A stretch of DNA of 64,000 bases from Branchipolynoe longqiensis (Eukaryota; Annelida; Polychaeta; Phyllodocida; Polynoidae): assembly GCA_030323885.1 (NCBI GenBank), contig CM059196.1:41633798-41697797 (forward strand), given 5' to 3'. The notes beneath the pieces were generated by a model. The model worked only from the letters and a program-made list of their open reading frames with translations, searched no databases and was not told the DNA's origin. Of the stretch, positions 53,300 through 64,000 are shown piece by piece (positions within the stretch are counted from its first letter, which is position 1; the number at the start of each line of letters is the position of its first letter). The position numbers were made by a program, and so were the translations under genes.

Positions 53300-53940
53300 A
53301 GAAAGTTGCATAGTCCGATGATATTGAGTTTCTCTAATTTCTTTGAGATAAATAGATTACATTGATCATTGCAGTCTATTGTATGTGAGTTTGAAGTCAA
53401 CTTAGTGCTGACACCTGAGGCTTCCGCAATACCAGGTTCTATTAAAGCTGCATAGTCCAATGAAATATCTAATTTTCAAAACCAAACCAATTATCTAGAT
53501 TTGATTTGACATATCTAACTTAGATACTGATGAACTTATTAAGCATTCGTTCTGCGTAGAAGGCAATACTGAGTCAATTTAACAGAACCTGTTACTGCAG
53601 AGGTCTATGGTGTCAGAGTTTTGGCAAGCTTGCCAAAACTAATTTTCCATGTTTGCACTCAAAATATCTCAAAAGTTTACCATTTAAAATAAAAGTAACT
53701 TTGACCTAATGTAAAGTGGATACTAGTGATCGATCTAATATATTTATCTCAGAAAAAATACAGAAATTCAAACCCATCGGACTATGCAACTTTAAATTGA
53801 CTCGGTATTCCCTCCTATGCAGAAATAAATTTTTGAAAAGTGCATCATTGTCTAAGTTAGATATGTAGAATCAAATCTAGTTAAATGCTATGATTTTAAA
53901 AATGTGATGCTTCGTCGGAGTATGCAACTATACTTTTATA
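53300..53940 (+). mobile_element. TTAA-flanked MITE, copy 8, host of a nested copy
   Basis: Left part 53,300-53,445 (GAAAGTTGCATAGTCCGATG … ACCAGGTTCTATTAA) and right part 53,792-53,933 (TTAAATTGACTCGGTATTCC … CGTCGGAGTATGCAACTATA). Joined at one TTAA, the two parts match the uninterrupted family sequence at this point. Confidence 0.85.
53446..53791 (-). mobile_element. TTAA-flanked MITE, copy 9, nested in copy 8
   Basis: 346 bp in opposite orientation to its host, starting AGCTGCATAGTCCAATG and ending CGGACTATGCAACT, with TTAA directly on each side (53,442-53,445 and 53,792-53,795). Contains the inverse landmarks TTTGGCAAGCTTGCCAAAAC and TTCTGCGTAGAAGGCAATAC. Confidence 0.9.
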
Positions 53941-53946
53941 TTATTA

Positions 53947-54372
53947 AAGGTGCATGATTCGATGCTTTTCATTCTCTGCAATATTCTTTTTCTTTAATAA
54001 GCAACTCAGGGAACTTTTAGTTTCATGTGCTAAAGTGATGCTTTTGGGTTTCTGTCATTATCTTAAATAACTATTGTATGTGGATCCTTATATTCTACCT
54101 TAGTTTAGGTTGAAGTAAATTTGCTTTAAAAATGACGAACCTAGGAGATATTTAAGGTGCAAACATGCTAAAGTAATGTTAGCATGTTTTTGTCAAAACT
54201 CTAACCCCATAGGCTTTAGCAGTACTAAGTTCCATCAAATGACTTAATATGCCCTTCTATGTAGCAACCAATACTTACAAATGCATTAGTATCTAAGTTG
54301 ATTATGTAGGTTAAAGTCTAGATGTGTGCTTTGCTTTTGAGAATTTGATGTTTTTATCCGACTATGCAACTT
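53947..54372 (+). mobile_element. TTAA-flanked MITEs, two diverged pieces
   Basis: A start fragment (ATTAAAGGTGCATGATTCGA, 53,947-54,030) followed by a more complete diverged copy (GTGATGCTTTTGGGTTTCTG … TTTATCCGACTATGCAACTT, 54,036-54,372). Confidence 0.7.
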
Positions 54373-55660
54373 GCTTTTGGGGTGGTTAGTAACCTTATGA
54401 TGGTTACTGGCTTCACTACTGCAGAAATATAGAAAGGCCCTGATAAATCGTTCCAATCTTTGGTTGAAGATTAATCTTCAGTTGGGATGGTTGTAGAAGC
54501 TGGGGATCTCTTTATAACATTCAAAATGGCGAAGCGTTGGGGCGGCCCCAAATCAATCCGGTCCAGCGGTAGCAGAGCACGCATATCCAGTAACACTAAC
54601 AGCAGCAAGGGTTCAGGAGGAAGGGACAGGTAAAGGTGGGTCCAGCAGGTTCCAGGAACAAGAAGAAAGCGAGAGAAACGATAAGGTATAGGGCCCCACC
54701 CAAGCAATGAACTCCCTTGATCGGGGGGAGAAATAAGCCTGGGCGAAAAAAAAACAATGGTAGAGTATATGAAAGAGAAATGAGGAGAGTTGAATCAAAG
54801 GACCGTGTCTATTTGCTCTATAGTGACCAGCCGGCGAGCCAAAGACACGGACAGAGTAAGAACAGAAAGTGAAATGCTGGTGGGCTCCCCCTCCTGGAAC
54901 TCTTTTCAGACATTATCAAGGAGGAGCATGGCCAGGAGAGAGGAGATAGAGAGAGGTGTGGACGAAGTGCGGGCCGGATAGCAAGTGTGACTATGCAGCT
55001 TTAATCTTATGGAAATGTACACCACGTGAGGTTGGACATCATGGTGTGTGCTTACACAGTTTCAAATATAGAACAATACAGCTGGACCTGCAGACAATCA
55101 ATGTTTAAGTAGTGCACCAGTATATGTGTTCGATATGTAGGATCAAATCTAGATAAATGTCTTGGTTTCGAAAATGTCAGACTGTAAGAAAATGAATATA
55201 AGTTATAACCGTTCCCGGCAAGCTCATTGTTTTTGGGTGTTCTTTTTATATGTTTATTCCTCTGAACATATCATTTGCTATTCCTGGGACACTGGTCTTC
55301 CAATTGTCAAAATAATCAGAGTTGGTTACACATATTGATGAGAGAGTAGCATTGTGTACAGCACACGTCACTCTGTAGATTAGAAGATTAGAAGGGGAGC
55401 AGCCTTTGTTGTATTGTGTCCAGCACATACCCTCTATATATAGTGTAGTGTAGGAGGGAGTAGCCTGATCTGAAACATACAAGGCAACATTATATGAACA
55501 ATATTCAAATAAATGGTTTAGAGAATTTGTCCTGCAATACTAGGAGCTTTTGTTGTATGTGAAGCGTAGTAGGCAGTCTCTTACTTTTAGCCAGGATTCA
55601 TTATGGTTGTTTTTATTTATTTCTTAATCGTGTTGAGATCTAATCGTTTAATCTTGGTAT
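54373..55660. other. No gene seen; MITE fragments
   Basis: 54,470-54,980 is purine-biased with short frames lacking domains. A MITE end (GACTATGCAGCTTTAA) lies near 54,990, and a partial MITE interior (AATGTTTAAGTAGTGCACCA … GGATCAAATCTAGATAAATG) at 55,099-55,165. The rest is unassigned. Confidence 0.4.
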
Positions 55661-55677
55661 GATGGTGATCTGTTCTT

Positions 55678-55930
55678 TGGTTGGTTGTTGTGGTTTTTCG
55701 TCCTGGCAATATCTAAGGTCATGTCATGATGGGTACCAACTTGTGACAGTGCATACTCATGGCAAATTTATAGTTCTGCCCCACTGGAAAATCAGGCCGC
55801 TGGCATCATGTCCTGATATCCCACTCCTGACACTGAGCTACCCAGTCCGTGCACGATCCTATTAATGCTGAGCGCCAGGCTAGAAAGAGACAAGTCTCAA
55901 TTTTATTATAAGCCATTGGTTTGACTCTAC
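55678..55930 (-). mobile_element. tRNA-head SINE, head lost
   Basis: Inverse body from TGGTTTTTCGTCCTGGCAAT to GCGCCAGGCTAGAAAGAGAC and TTGGTTTGACTCTACCG. Confidence 0.85.
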
Positions 55931-55962
55931 CGATAACAATTAATGTTGTAAGCTGTTCCTAT

Positions 55963-56939
55963 AGATGCCTTTCAATGTTTGTAAACATTGTGTATGCGCG
56001 CGCAGCTCGGCTGCAGGACGAAGGCACACTGCCACTGAGTGTGCCTGTACGCGCAGTGTAAAACCTTTATTTTATTCAAAATTAATAGCAGTGCAGAACC
56101 CTAACCATATAAATTAATATAATCTATTCGGTGAATATGTTTTCTATATGTGGTCCAAGCGGTTTGTCTCGAGGTGGTATGGTTTTAGAGATATTTCACT
56201 TTTTCTGTATGAAGATTGCTCACGGCCATTGACAATGCACTGGCACTGACACTCAGAATATCCCAAGTTTCACTATTATCTCTGTTTTTAATACTTTCAG
56301 CGTAAATTGCTCTTAGATTACATTAAATACTTCAGATCTTCCTCTTTAATCGCGCGTTAAGATATTTTTAATCGATCCAATGAAAGCTTTTAAATTTATT
56401 TTACAAAAATAAAAGCTCCACATAGACATAGCATTGCCGTTTTTACCCTTCGCGGGCAGTTTGCCGGTACGCGCAGCGCAAAACGTCGATTTTATTCCAA
56501 ATTTATAGAAATCCAGAACCCTAACCGTATCAATTTAATATAATCTTTTTGGTAAAGATGTTTTCTATCTGTATTCCAATCAGTTTGTTTCTAGGTGGTG
56601 TGGTTTTAGAGATATTGAACTTTTTCTGTATGAAGATTGCTCACTGCCATTGACAATGCATTGAGTTTGCCGGTACGCGTAGTGCAAAACGTCGATTTTA
56701 TTCAAAATTTATAGAAATCCAGAACCCTAACCATATCAATTTAATATAATCTTTTTGGTAAACATGCGTTCTATGTGTATTCCAATCAGTTTGTTTCTAG
56801 GTGTTGTGGTTTTAGAGATATTAAATTTTTTCTGTTTCCCATAGCCATTGAGTTTGCAGTGTGACCGGATGTTGTCCTGCAGCCAAGTAACGCACGCACT
56901 GACCTAAATAGCCATGCTGACGTCATATGAAATTGGTCA
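55963..56939. mobile_element. TIR element with tandem core, copy 2
   Basis: Homologous at both ends to 17,713-18,900 (left CAATGTTTGTAAACATTGTG … GCGCGCAGCTCGGCTGCAGG; right GTCCTGCAGCCAAGTAACGC … CATATGAAATTGGTC). The core holds three to four diverged units with TTTTAGAGATATTTCACTTT and GCCATTGACAATGC, plus about 200 bp of unrelated sequence near 56,250-56,450. Confidence 0.8.
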
Positions 56940-57249
56940 ATTGACACAGTCAAGGCTCAAACCCCCGTCCTCCACCATAGCAAGCCTGCCAGTCCCATAA
57001 CCGAGTGAGTTCGGAGAGAGAGTTGGGTTAGTGGTGTTGTGGGAATAACTGCGCTTCTCACTCGTGGCTTTTCCTTAATGCGGAGTAAATGGACCGCGGC
57101 ATGCCTTAACTAAAACCAGCCCGCCGTCAGGACCACACTCCATCCACACTGCCACTTCGCCTCATCATTAGGGCGTCGTCAAGGACGCGGGCGTGACCCC
57201 GGGTTCAAACACTGACGGCCGCAGTGCCGCTAGCTGGCAGCACCGCCAA

Positions 57250-57470
57250 GCGACTCGCCCCGGCCGGGCCCCGCCCAGCCCCAGCCCGGCCCGGCCCCGG
57301 CCCGGCCCGCCCGCCCCGCCCCGCCCCCGCCCCGCCCCGCCCCGCCCCCGCCCCGCCCCGCCCCGCCCCGCCCCGCCCCCGCCCCCCCCGCCCCGCCCCC
57401 GCCCCGCCCCGCCCCGCCCCGCCCCGCCCCGCCCCGCCCCCGCCCCGCCCCGCCCCGCCCCGCCCCGGAA
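57250..57470. repeat. (CCCCG)n minisatellite
   Basis: Pure CCCCG, CCCCGCC and CCCGG units over about 220 bp. Ala/Pro/Arg or Gly/Ala frames are artefacts. Its G-rich strand could form quadruplexes. 56,940-57,240 upstream is CpG-rich with no supported gene. Confidence 0.95.
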
Positions 57471-57557
57471 AGGGCTTGGTAATGGAGTGCGTGAGGTGGA
57501 TGAATAGCCTTGTCACTTTCAAAGCATTGATTTGAAAGAAAATGTATATATTTGTAT

Positions 57558-59607
57558 ATGTGCTCTATAATCTATTATGGGAATATAAACAAGGACACTA
57601 CCCCCTAGCAGTTCTCTCCCTTACTTACTCTATACCCTAATGTCACTAAGCTATTACTACCATAGGACTAGGTTAGTTCCTTCATTCTCCACTGCAACTG
57701 CCACCTGTGAGCAGCTCATGGACCCGCATGATACCAGCTGCGCCTGGTCACTACCACTACCGCTCCCTCTCAGCAGGACGGATTTATAATTATATATTAT
57801 AATATAATATATAAATATATATATATATATATATTTAGATATGTGATGTATAATGCATTATGCAAGTATAAATGCAAGGGTAACATGTACATCCTATATT
57901 TCCTTGTGCGCATTGGTGGAGCGCATGCCCCCCTCCCAGCTGTCGGGTAATTGCCGGGCGGGCACCCCCTCGCATCACACTCTGGAGGAAAATATTTGTG
58001 AGTGCATGTATTCTATATGGGTATGACTGATGTTTGTAATGTAGTTGGGTATACGTGAATACATATCATATATGCATATGCGTGTATGCATCTTGGTATC
58101 TCTGTGTATATATGCATGCATATGTGCATATGGGGCATATATGTAAATATATACATATTATAATATCCGGCCACCAACGGCGCAGTTTGCGCAAGTGGAG
58201 CAAAGAGGAAGTAGTCTCTCTTCAGACAGTTATAGCCTATTCTACATTAGTTCAGCCTAACAATACATTGAAGATAATTGGTGTGTAAGTAAGACAACTA
58301 CTTTGAGTTTGAGCGTGCACAAGGGTTTGAGCTAAGTGCACAATACGCCAGGGCTATGGCCAGGTCCGAGCCAGAATCTTACTCCTAGAAAGGAATGTGA
58401 TTTTTGTTCATTATATATAGTTTTAAGCCGGAGTACACCAATGCACACACATTAAATTTAATATATAACATAACATTGAAAAGGGCGCAATTTTGTTATC
58501 ATAACCCCCCGCACCCCCACCCCCCACTAGAATACTTAGACAGGACATTTATGTGTAAGGAGGTATGTTGTACACACCCTAATCTGAATGAGTCATCCAC
58601 ATAAACAGTAGTGCACAAGTATATATATTTAACCGTTCCGACACAGTGTTCTCCACTCACAGCCTAATGTGAGCCTAATTGTTTTATTTCTATGATATTT
58701 CCGATTGTATTTCCTGGCCTCCCGCAGGCTGCCGCCACCTCTCGTCCCGCCGCTGGTTGACCGCCTTCATGCTGTGTAACCCGGGCTAAAGGTGGAGAGC
58801 CAGAGTGCCATAGAGATACGGATTGACCCTCTTCCCGCTTATACTAGACGTATATTAATTATTCCCTTAATTCCCTGGCTCTCCTCCCCACCATTTAGCT
58901 TGCTATGTAATACTTTAGATAGTCCAGATCAACGCAGCCTCTCTGTGTTATGTCGCCGCTGTCACTTACAAACAGCCTAGATAGTTGGATATTAATTATT
59001 ATCACTTTAATTCAAGCTTTTGTTTAAGAAGGTGGCTACTATGTCCCCGGAGGGGTGATCGGCTTCCTACAGCCTGCCGAGCAGAAGGCCCTTAAGTATA
59101 TATAATCGAATATCAATATCAAGTTGACCATAGGGGTTATTATACTTAGGGACTGAAGAATAGTAAAGAGTGCAAGGAAAGTTCCAATCACTTTTTGAGC
59201 TCACAACTTTATTCCTGTTCCTACTGGTACAATCTAAGTTCTTTAATAACGATCCATATGAATAAATACCTTCTTTCGTTGCTAGGAAAGTCGCAATCTG
59301 CATCTCCTAGTCCTAGCAATGAGTTACTGCAGTGAACCCGGCCCCGCATTTGATAGCCAATCCGGGTCTGTCTTGGCGAGCAGCCCACATTTCCAAATGC
59401 GGGTTGATCGACCCAAGCCCGCAATGGTCACAGCTCGAGCATAGTCGCGCCCACTTCACATATATACACTAGTACTAGTAGATAAGTTATATACACCTAT
59501 GTACATATATATATATATATATATACACACCTAGTTAGGGTCATTAGAGAGAAACATTAAAGGGCTGCCGTTATTTATATCCACATAATAAATTATATAG
59601 TGCCTAC

Positions 59608-59660
<53 letters not shown>

Positions 59661-60486
59661 GAGTAGCGGCTGATTAATATCCATATTTAATATGGACAGG
59701 TTGCATACATGGAATGTAGCTACAAAATGACTGTCCAGAACCCACACGGTCCCTTCCACATTAACTCTGCTACAGTTGTCGCGGCCTGGCTACCCTTGAA
59801 GATAATGAAATCGGGGTGTCTTGCATAACTAAGAACCAGCACGCGCCTCACGGGGAGTATAATGATCGGCCCCCTAGCGGGACGGCCCCGTATTAATATT
59901 ATCACACCTATACCCGTATGGCACACAGACGCGCATATGGCCGCCATCTGCGGTCCGCTACACTACAAATTCGCCGAACTGTTTATTTTTAAACATTTAA
60001 AGGGAATGAATTGCTGATCCGAGATATTCATTCATGTGAAGTCTCAATATTTGTATTCGGTATTTCTTTCAAGAATGCAAATTCCACACCAAGTGAATTA
60101 GGGGGGCTGCGACTCAATGGTACCAAAAGGCGCCGGTGGTGTCGCCACCAGAGCCCTTGAGGCCCGCAGCAACGGAGGCAGACAGGCCTGCCGAACGCTC
60201 ATTGGTTAAATAATAACTAACTAAATTAATATAATATATAAATAATTCCTTCGAGCCGAAGATTTATACCAGTATATTAATATAATTACTATATATATAT
60301 ATAAGTACACACACAGATATATATATATATACAGGTGGCACCATAGTGGCAGAATCATGAACTAACTCATATGACAGTATGATAATAGTTTTAATACTAG
60401 TATGTAGGTAATACTTAATATATAGAAGAGAATTGATAAGTGGTAGTGTCCTTGTTTATATTCCCATAATAGATTATAGAGCACAT
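57558..60486. mobile_element. 2.93-kb element with perfect 45-bp terminal inverted repeats
   Basis: 57,558-57,602 (ATGTGCTCTATAATCTATTA …) is the exact inverse of 60,442-60,486 over 45 bp, and weaker inverse similarity continues about 20 bp inward (AGTTCTCT/AATTCTCT). The interior has TA-rich tracts (57,780-57,835, 59,500-59,525, 59,610-59,660, 60,280-60,335) and a block shared with 23,570-24,930. No frame above 80 codons and no transposase motif, so it is non-autonomous or decayed. Superfamily unknown. Confidence 0.75.
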
Positions 60487-60899
60487 AATATTAACATGCA
60501 TTAATATAGCATATGTATCATTTTCAAGAATTCAAATGCATAAGATATGATTTAAGCAATATATAAATGTTCATTCTTCAAAAGTTATGTATATATAATT
60601 ATATATTTTATGAATATTTCGGAATGGCAAGATTAAATCAGGTCCTGGACATAAATATTGATTATGCTAGTATACCAGCAGAACGTCTGAGCTGCCAGCC
60701 AATTAGCTTCGTCGATTTGCTGAGTCAACCGGGCCATGCAGTTCTGTGCGCCTGCGAAAAACTGCACCACCACAGCGTCGTTGGCGGACTAATGGCGAAC
60801 TAACGGCATTGTTGAAATGTGCCAGTCATTAGAGACAGCATTTAACTAGCAAAATTGGGTAGATAGTGTCGGTTAGGAGTGGTGGTAAATCTTCGTGGA

Positions 60900-61156
60900 A
60901 TTGTATTACATAAAATTAATGTTGCATCAACTTTTCAAAACCAAAACACTTCTTGGGATGTGATTCTAGATATCCAACTTAGATATTGCTACACTTATTG
61001 AGCACTTTTTTTTGCGGTAATTGACTTAGCATCCCTTTCTATGCAACATTGAATGCTTGATGAGTGTAGCAGTATATAACGGTGGATGTTTAAGATCAAA
61101 TCTACGTGGGGGGATTTTTTTAAGTTGCCTCATTAATCGAATTATGCAGCTTTAAT
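60900..61156 (+). mobile_element. TTAA-flanked MITE, rearranged copy
   Basis: The left end is in reverse-type order (GTTGCATCAACTTTTCAAAA, GATATCCAACTTAGATATTG) and the right end is normal (CATTAATCGAATTATGCAGC TTTAA). Internal GAATGCTTGATGAGTGTAGC shows two partial copies joined. Confidence 0.65.
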
Positions 61157-61265
61157 GTGGAAAGGCTGCACTGTGCTCCAAACGGGATGATGCCTATTGA
61201 TTGTCCATAAATTTTGATCCGTGATCAAATAAAGGTTTCTTACCACTTACCCTCCTTTGTTTACA

Positions 61266-61600
61266 AGGTTGCTTGGTTGTTGGAGTTCTACATCGTGGAA
61301 ACATCTAACGTCATATCAGGATGGGTACCGACTTGTGACAGTGCACACTCATGGCAACTTTATAGTGCTGCCCAACTGGGAAATCAGGATGCCAGCACCA
61401 TGACCCGATATCCCTCTCAGGCACATTATCCTGACACTGAGCTAACCAGTCCTTGCCCTATCATATTAATGCCGAGCACCAAGGTACGAAGTGAAAATGA
61501 TCAATTGTCTAAGTCTTTGATTTGACGCGACCGGGAGTTGAACTCCCAATCTCCCGCACCCAGAGGCCTGCGCTCTACCGATTCGGCCACCGCATCTGGT
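61266..61600 (-). mobile_element. tRNA-head SINE, full length
   Basis: Inverse from TTGGAGTTCTACATCGTGGA through CATTATCCTGACACTGAGCT to the head CTCTACCGATTCGGCCACCG. Head and middle are well preserved. Confidence 0.9.
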
Positions 61601-61837
61601 TAGTTAGATAGTAATGCCATTTGCAATGTGCATAATGAACTTATGAATAGACCATTATAGCATGGGTTGGCGAGGTGGGGATAACCAGTGTCCCTAATAG
61701 TAATACAAGTATTCTGATTTCTGCTGGTACCTCAGGAAGGAAGTAAGGTGAGGTCCAGCATGCTGCTACACTACAATACAACCTCAATGTGCGCCTACCT
61801 GTGTGATTTTGGGCCAACAAGTCGGTGTACGCCGACT

Positions 61838-62682
61838 TAAGGGGCTGTCACATTATGACGCATTGCGCCAACATACGCCGACATATGTGATTTTGGCTGC
61901 TATGTCGGGATACGTTGTCATGCATTAAGCGTGCATTAGGTATACGTCAATATACGTCTACGTTCATTGAGATATGGTGTCGCGCGTCAGGGGGTTGGCA
62001 CAGGTTTGTGCATGCACAAAACTTTCGACATACGACAACATTCAACAATGTGTGGATTTTATGCCAGCTGTATGTTATGTATATGTTAGGCATATGTCGA
62101 TATACGTCAGGCATACATTACACAAACATCATTCACTATGTTGCACTAGATTGACCTACGTTAAAGGCAGTGGCAAAGTACAGTCCGCGTACTGACAACG
62201 TATGGATAATGTACATCTAATGTAGTCTAACGTACATCTAACATATGTCTAACATACATCAAACAATAGTAACATAGTATAACATATGTCTAATATACAT
62301 CTAACATAGTATAATGTATGTCTAATATACATCTAACATATGTCTAACATATGTCTAACATATGTCTAATGTACATTTCGCGTTTCTCCAGCATATCTTG
62401 ATGTCTGTAAAGTATGAGGCGTAGTTCTGGCGATCGAATAACATATATAACATTTACCAGCATTCTGTCAATGTACCATGAGCGTAATTCAAGCGTTTTC
62501 CCCCCAGAAGCATGTTAGCCATACGTTGCTCATACGTTGACCATACACTATGTATACAGTATGTATATGTCCAACTTTGCGCCCCCCCACGCTGAAAAGT
62601 TTGACGCTTCTCAACATAAAAAAGTAATTTTCCATGTTGGCTACACGCTTTTGAAATGCGTCGTAATGTGACAAGGCCTTTA
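61838..62682. mobile_element. TGTCACA-family TIR element, copy 4
   Basis: Left AAGGGGCTGTCACATTATGA and right TCGTAATGTGACAAGGCCTT are inverse. The interior is rich in ATACGTC and ACATACG, contains TTGTGCATGCACAAAACTTT then TCGACATACG, and an ACATATGTCTA minisatellite at 62,195-62,370. Confidence 0.85.
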
Positions 62683-62890
62683 TGCTACATGTATGTCACT
62701 GTTAGGCTTATGTCGTATATGTTCTGGGTAGGTCGGCGTACGTCGTCTTATGGCGACGTGCGTCGAGGCTCCGAATGTTTTTTTAACATGTTCAAAATGT
62801 TCAGTGTGTGGCAACCTGTGTCAAACACTTTACACATAAGCTATGTGTACGTTAGACATATGCCGGTATACGGTAGGGGTACATTAGGCA

Positions 62891-63705
62891 TGGGGCTGTC
62901 ACATTACGACGCATCGCGCAAACGTACGGCGATGTATGTGACTTTTTGCCGCTACATTGGGATACGTCATTATGTGTTATGCATGTGTTAGGCACAGTAG
63001 TATACTTCAATGTACATCGACTTTCATCGACATACGGCGGCACGCGTCAGGGGGTCGGCAAAGTTTTGTGCATGCACAAAACTTTCGACGTACGACAACG
63101 GATGGGTGCTTATGTCATGCCTATGTTAGGCGTACTTCGAGATATGTTAGAGGCGATTTGGAGGAACGTTGTTCTTATGTCTCAACGTATTTGACATATA
63201 GGGCATGCGTCTGGCACTCGCTTAACAGATATAATGTTCAGCGGCGTTCAGCGAACGTGCCGGGAGCATTTTGCGGTTCGGCATGCATTACTCATGCTTT
63301 ACGCCAATGTCGTACATGCTGGGTGCACGCTGGCACAATGCCGAAATGCGCTGGACTCTTGTTGGACATGCATCGCTCATGCTCTGGCATTACGCTCTCA
63401 TACATTGTGCAACACGCTTAAAGGTCGCTAGCGGTACGTTGGGAACGCTTTGTTCCAACGCTAGGTAAACTCCCCACGCGCGAGAGCCATGTTAGCCACA
63501 CGTTGTGGCAAACCTTTTTTGTTTTTTTTATCATGCATCGACATACGTTATCACTTGCCGGACCGATGCTATGCTTACATCCACTACATTGTGCTGACAT
63601 CCAACTTTTCCCCCCCGCGCCGAAAAGTTTGATGCATCTCAACGCAACAAAGTGATTTTACGCGTGTGTATGTTGGCACGATGCATTGTAATGTGACAGC
63701 CCCTT
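62891..63705. mobile_element. TGTCACA-family TIR element, copy 5
   Basis: Left TGGGGCTGTCACATTACGAC and right TGTAATGTGACAGCCCC are inverse. It shares TTGTGCATGCACAAAACTTT then TCGACGTACGACAACG with copy 4, and CGCCGAAAAGTTTGATGC near the right end. 63,706-64,000 holds nothing supported. Confidence 0.85.
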
Positions 63706-64000
63706 TACATGACAGAAGTTGGAGGTTGGTGCTCCTCCCGCCAATCTCCGTCAGTATAGGTCCTATGCGTTTAGACTCACGTTGCACCTGCTTCATAATG
63801 ACCAACCTTGGTAGGCTTATTGGCATACACCGTCTTCTTTCTACTGTAGAGTCTTGTGGAAATTATTCCAGCAAATATTTTACATTTATCATGAATGCAC
63901 CTGAGTTATTACAGTAGTGAAAATAACTTGTTAGCAAGGTTGATTTCACTACGTATAGATTGTTTATGCATTTTTTACTGGCTATTTCCTCAAAGGCTTT

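Noticed and set aside
61974..63468. Plus-strand frames of 65-154 codons rich in Tyr/Val/Met/Cys
   Set aside because: They fall inside TGTCACA elements and translate TACGTC/CATATG-rich sequence; no transposase motif such as a DDE triad is seen.

Overview
The window is invertebrate nuclear DNA. The best taxonomic clue is two copies of a SINE (13,740-14,066 and 31,936-32,281) that I recognise from memory as the V-type SINE common in bivalves and gastropods. A mollusc is therefore likely, but this was not tested by a search. There is no prokaryotic gene organisation and there are no rRNA genes. tRNA-like sequences occur only as SINE heads.

Most of the window is interspersed and tandem repeat. 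Host coding sequence that I can support is sparse: (1) a complete four-exon gene on + (10,218-16,356, 319 codons, phase-consistent splice sites, AATAAA 8 nt after the stop); (2) a secreted-protein gene on - with a signal-peptide exon at 27,476-27,575 below a CpG-rich block, and a 1.18-kb exon at 20,960-22,139 in matching phase; (3) two terminal exons on + that each encode a transmembrane segment and a short tail (1,408-1,652 and 52,529-52,689); (4) a possible Thr/Asn-rich mucin-like reading frame (44,333-45,097) beside a GC-rich block with an RFX-type X-box.

The largest element is a 4.70-kb Ty3/Gypsy retrotransposon (34,093-38,793) with 131-133-bp LTRs, a 5-bp target duplication, a tRNA-Leu-type primer site and gag-protease-RT-RNase H-integrase order. 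It is young by LTR comparison but carries an in-frame TAA inside RT and lacks the protease catalytic Asp. It sits inside an older terminal-inverted-repeat (TIR) element (33,827-39,146).

Other repeats fall into families that recur across the window: a tRNA-head SINE (more than 20 copies); a 345-370-bp TTAA-flanked MITE (about ten copies, one nested exactly inside another); a GTATGCAT-TIR family; a TGTCACA-TIR family (five copies); TIR elements with a 206-bp tandem core; a 240-bp MITE; a pogo-like MITE; and a 2.93-kb element with perfect 45-bp TIRs and no recognisable transposase (57,558-60,486). Tandem arrays include a 96-bp satellite next to the first transmembrane exon (2,200-3,690), a 10-bp array of 1.47 kb (49,017-50,485), a 36-bp minisatellite (51,775-52,395) and several GC-rich or purine-rich arrays. 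Stretches not listed showed nothing I could support.
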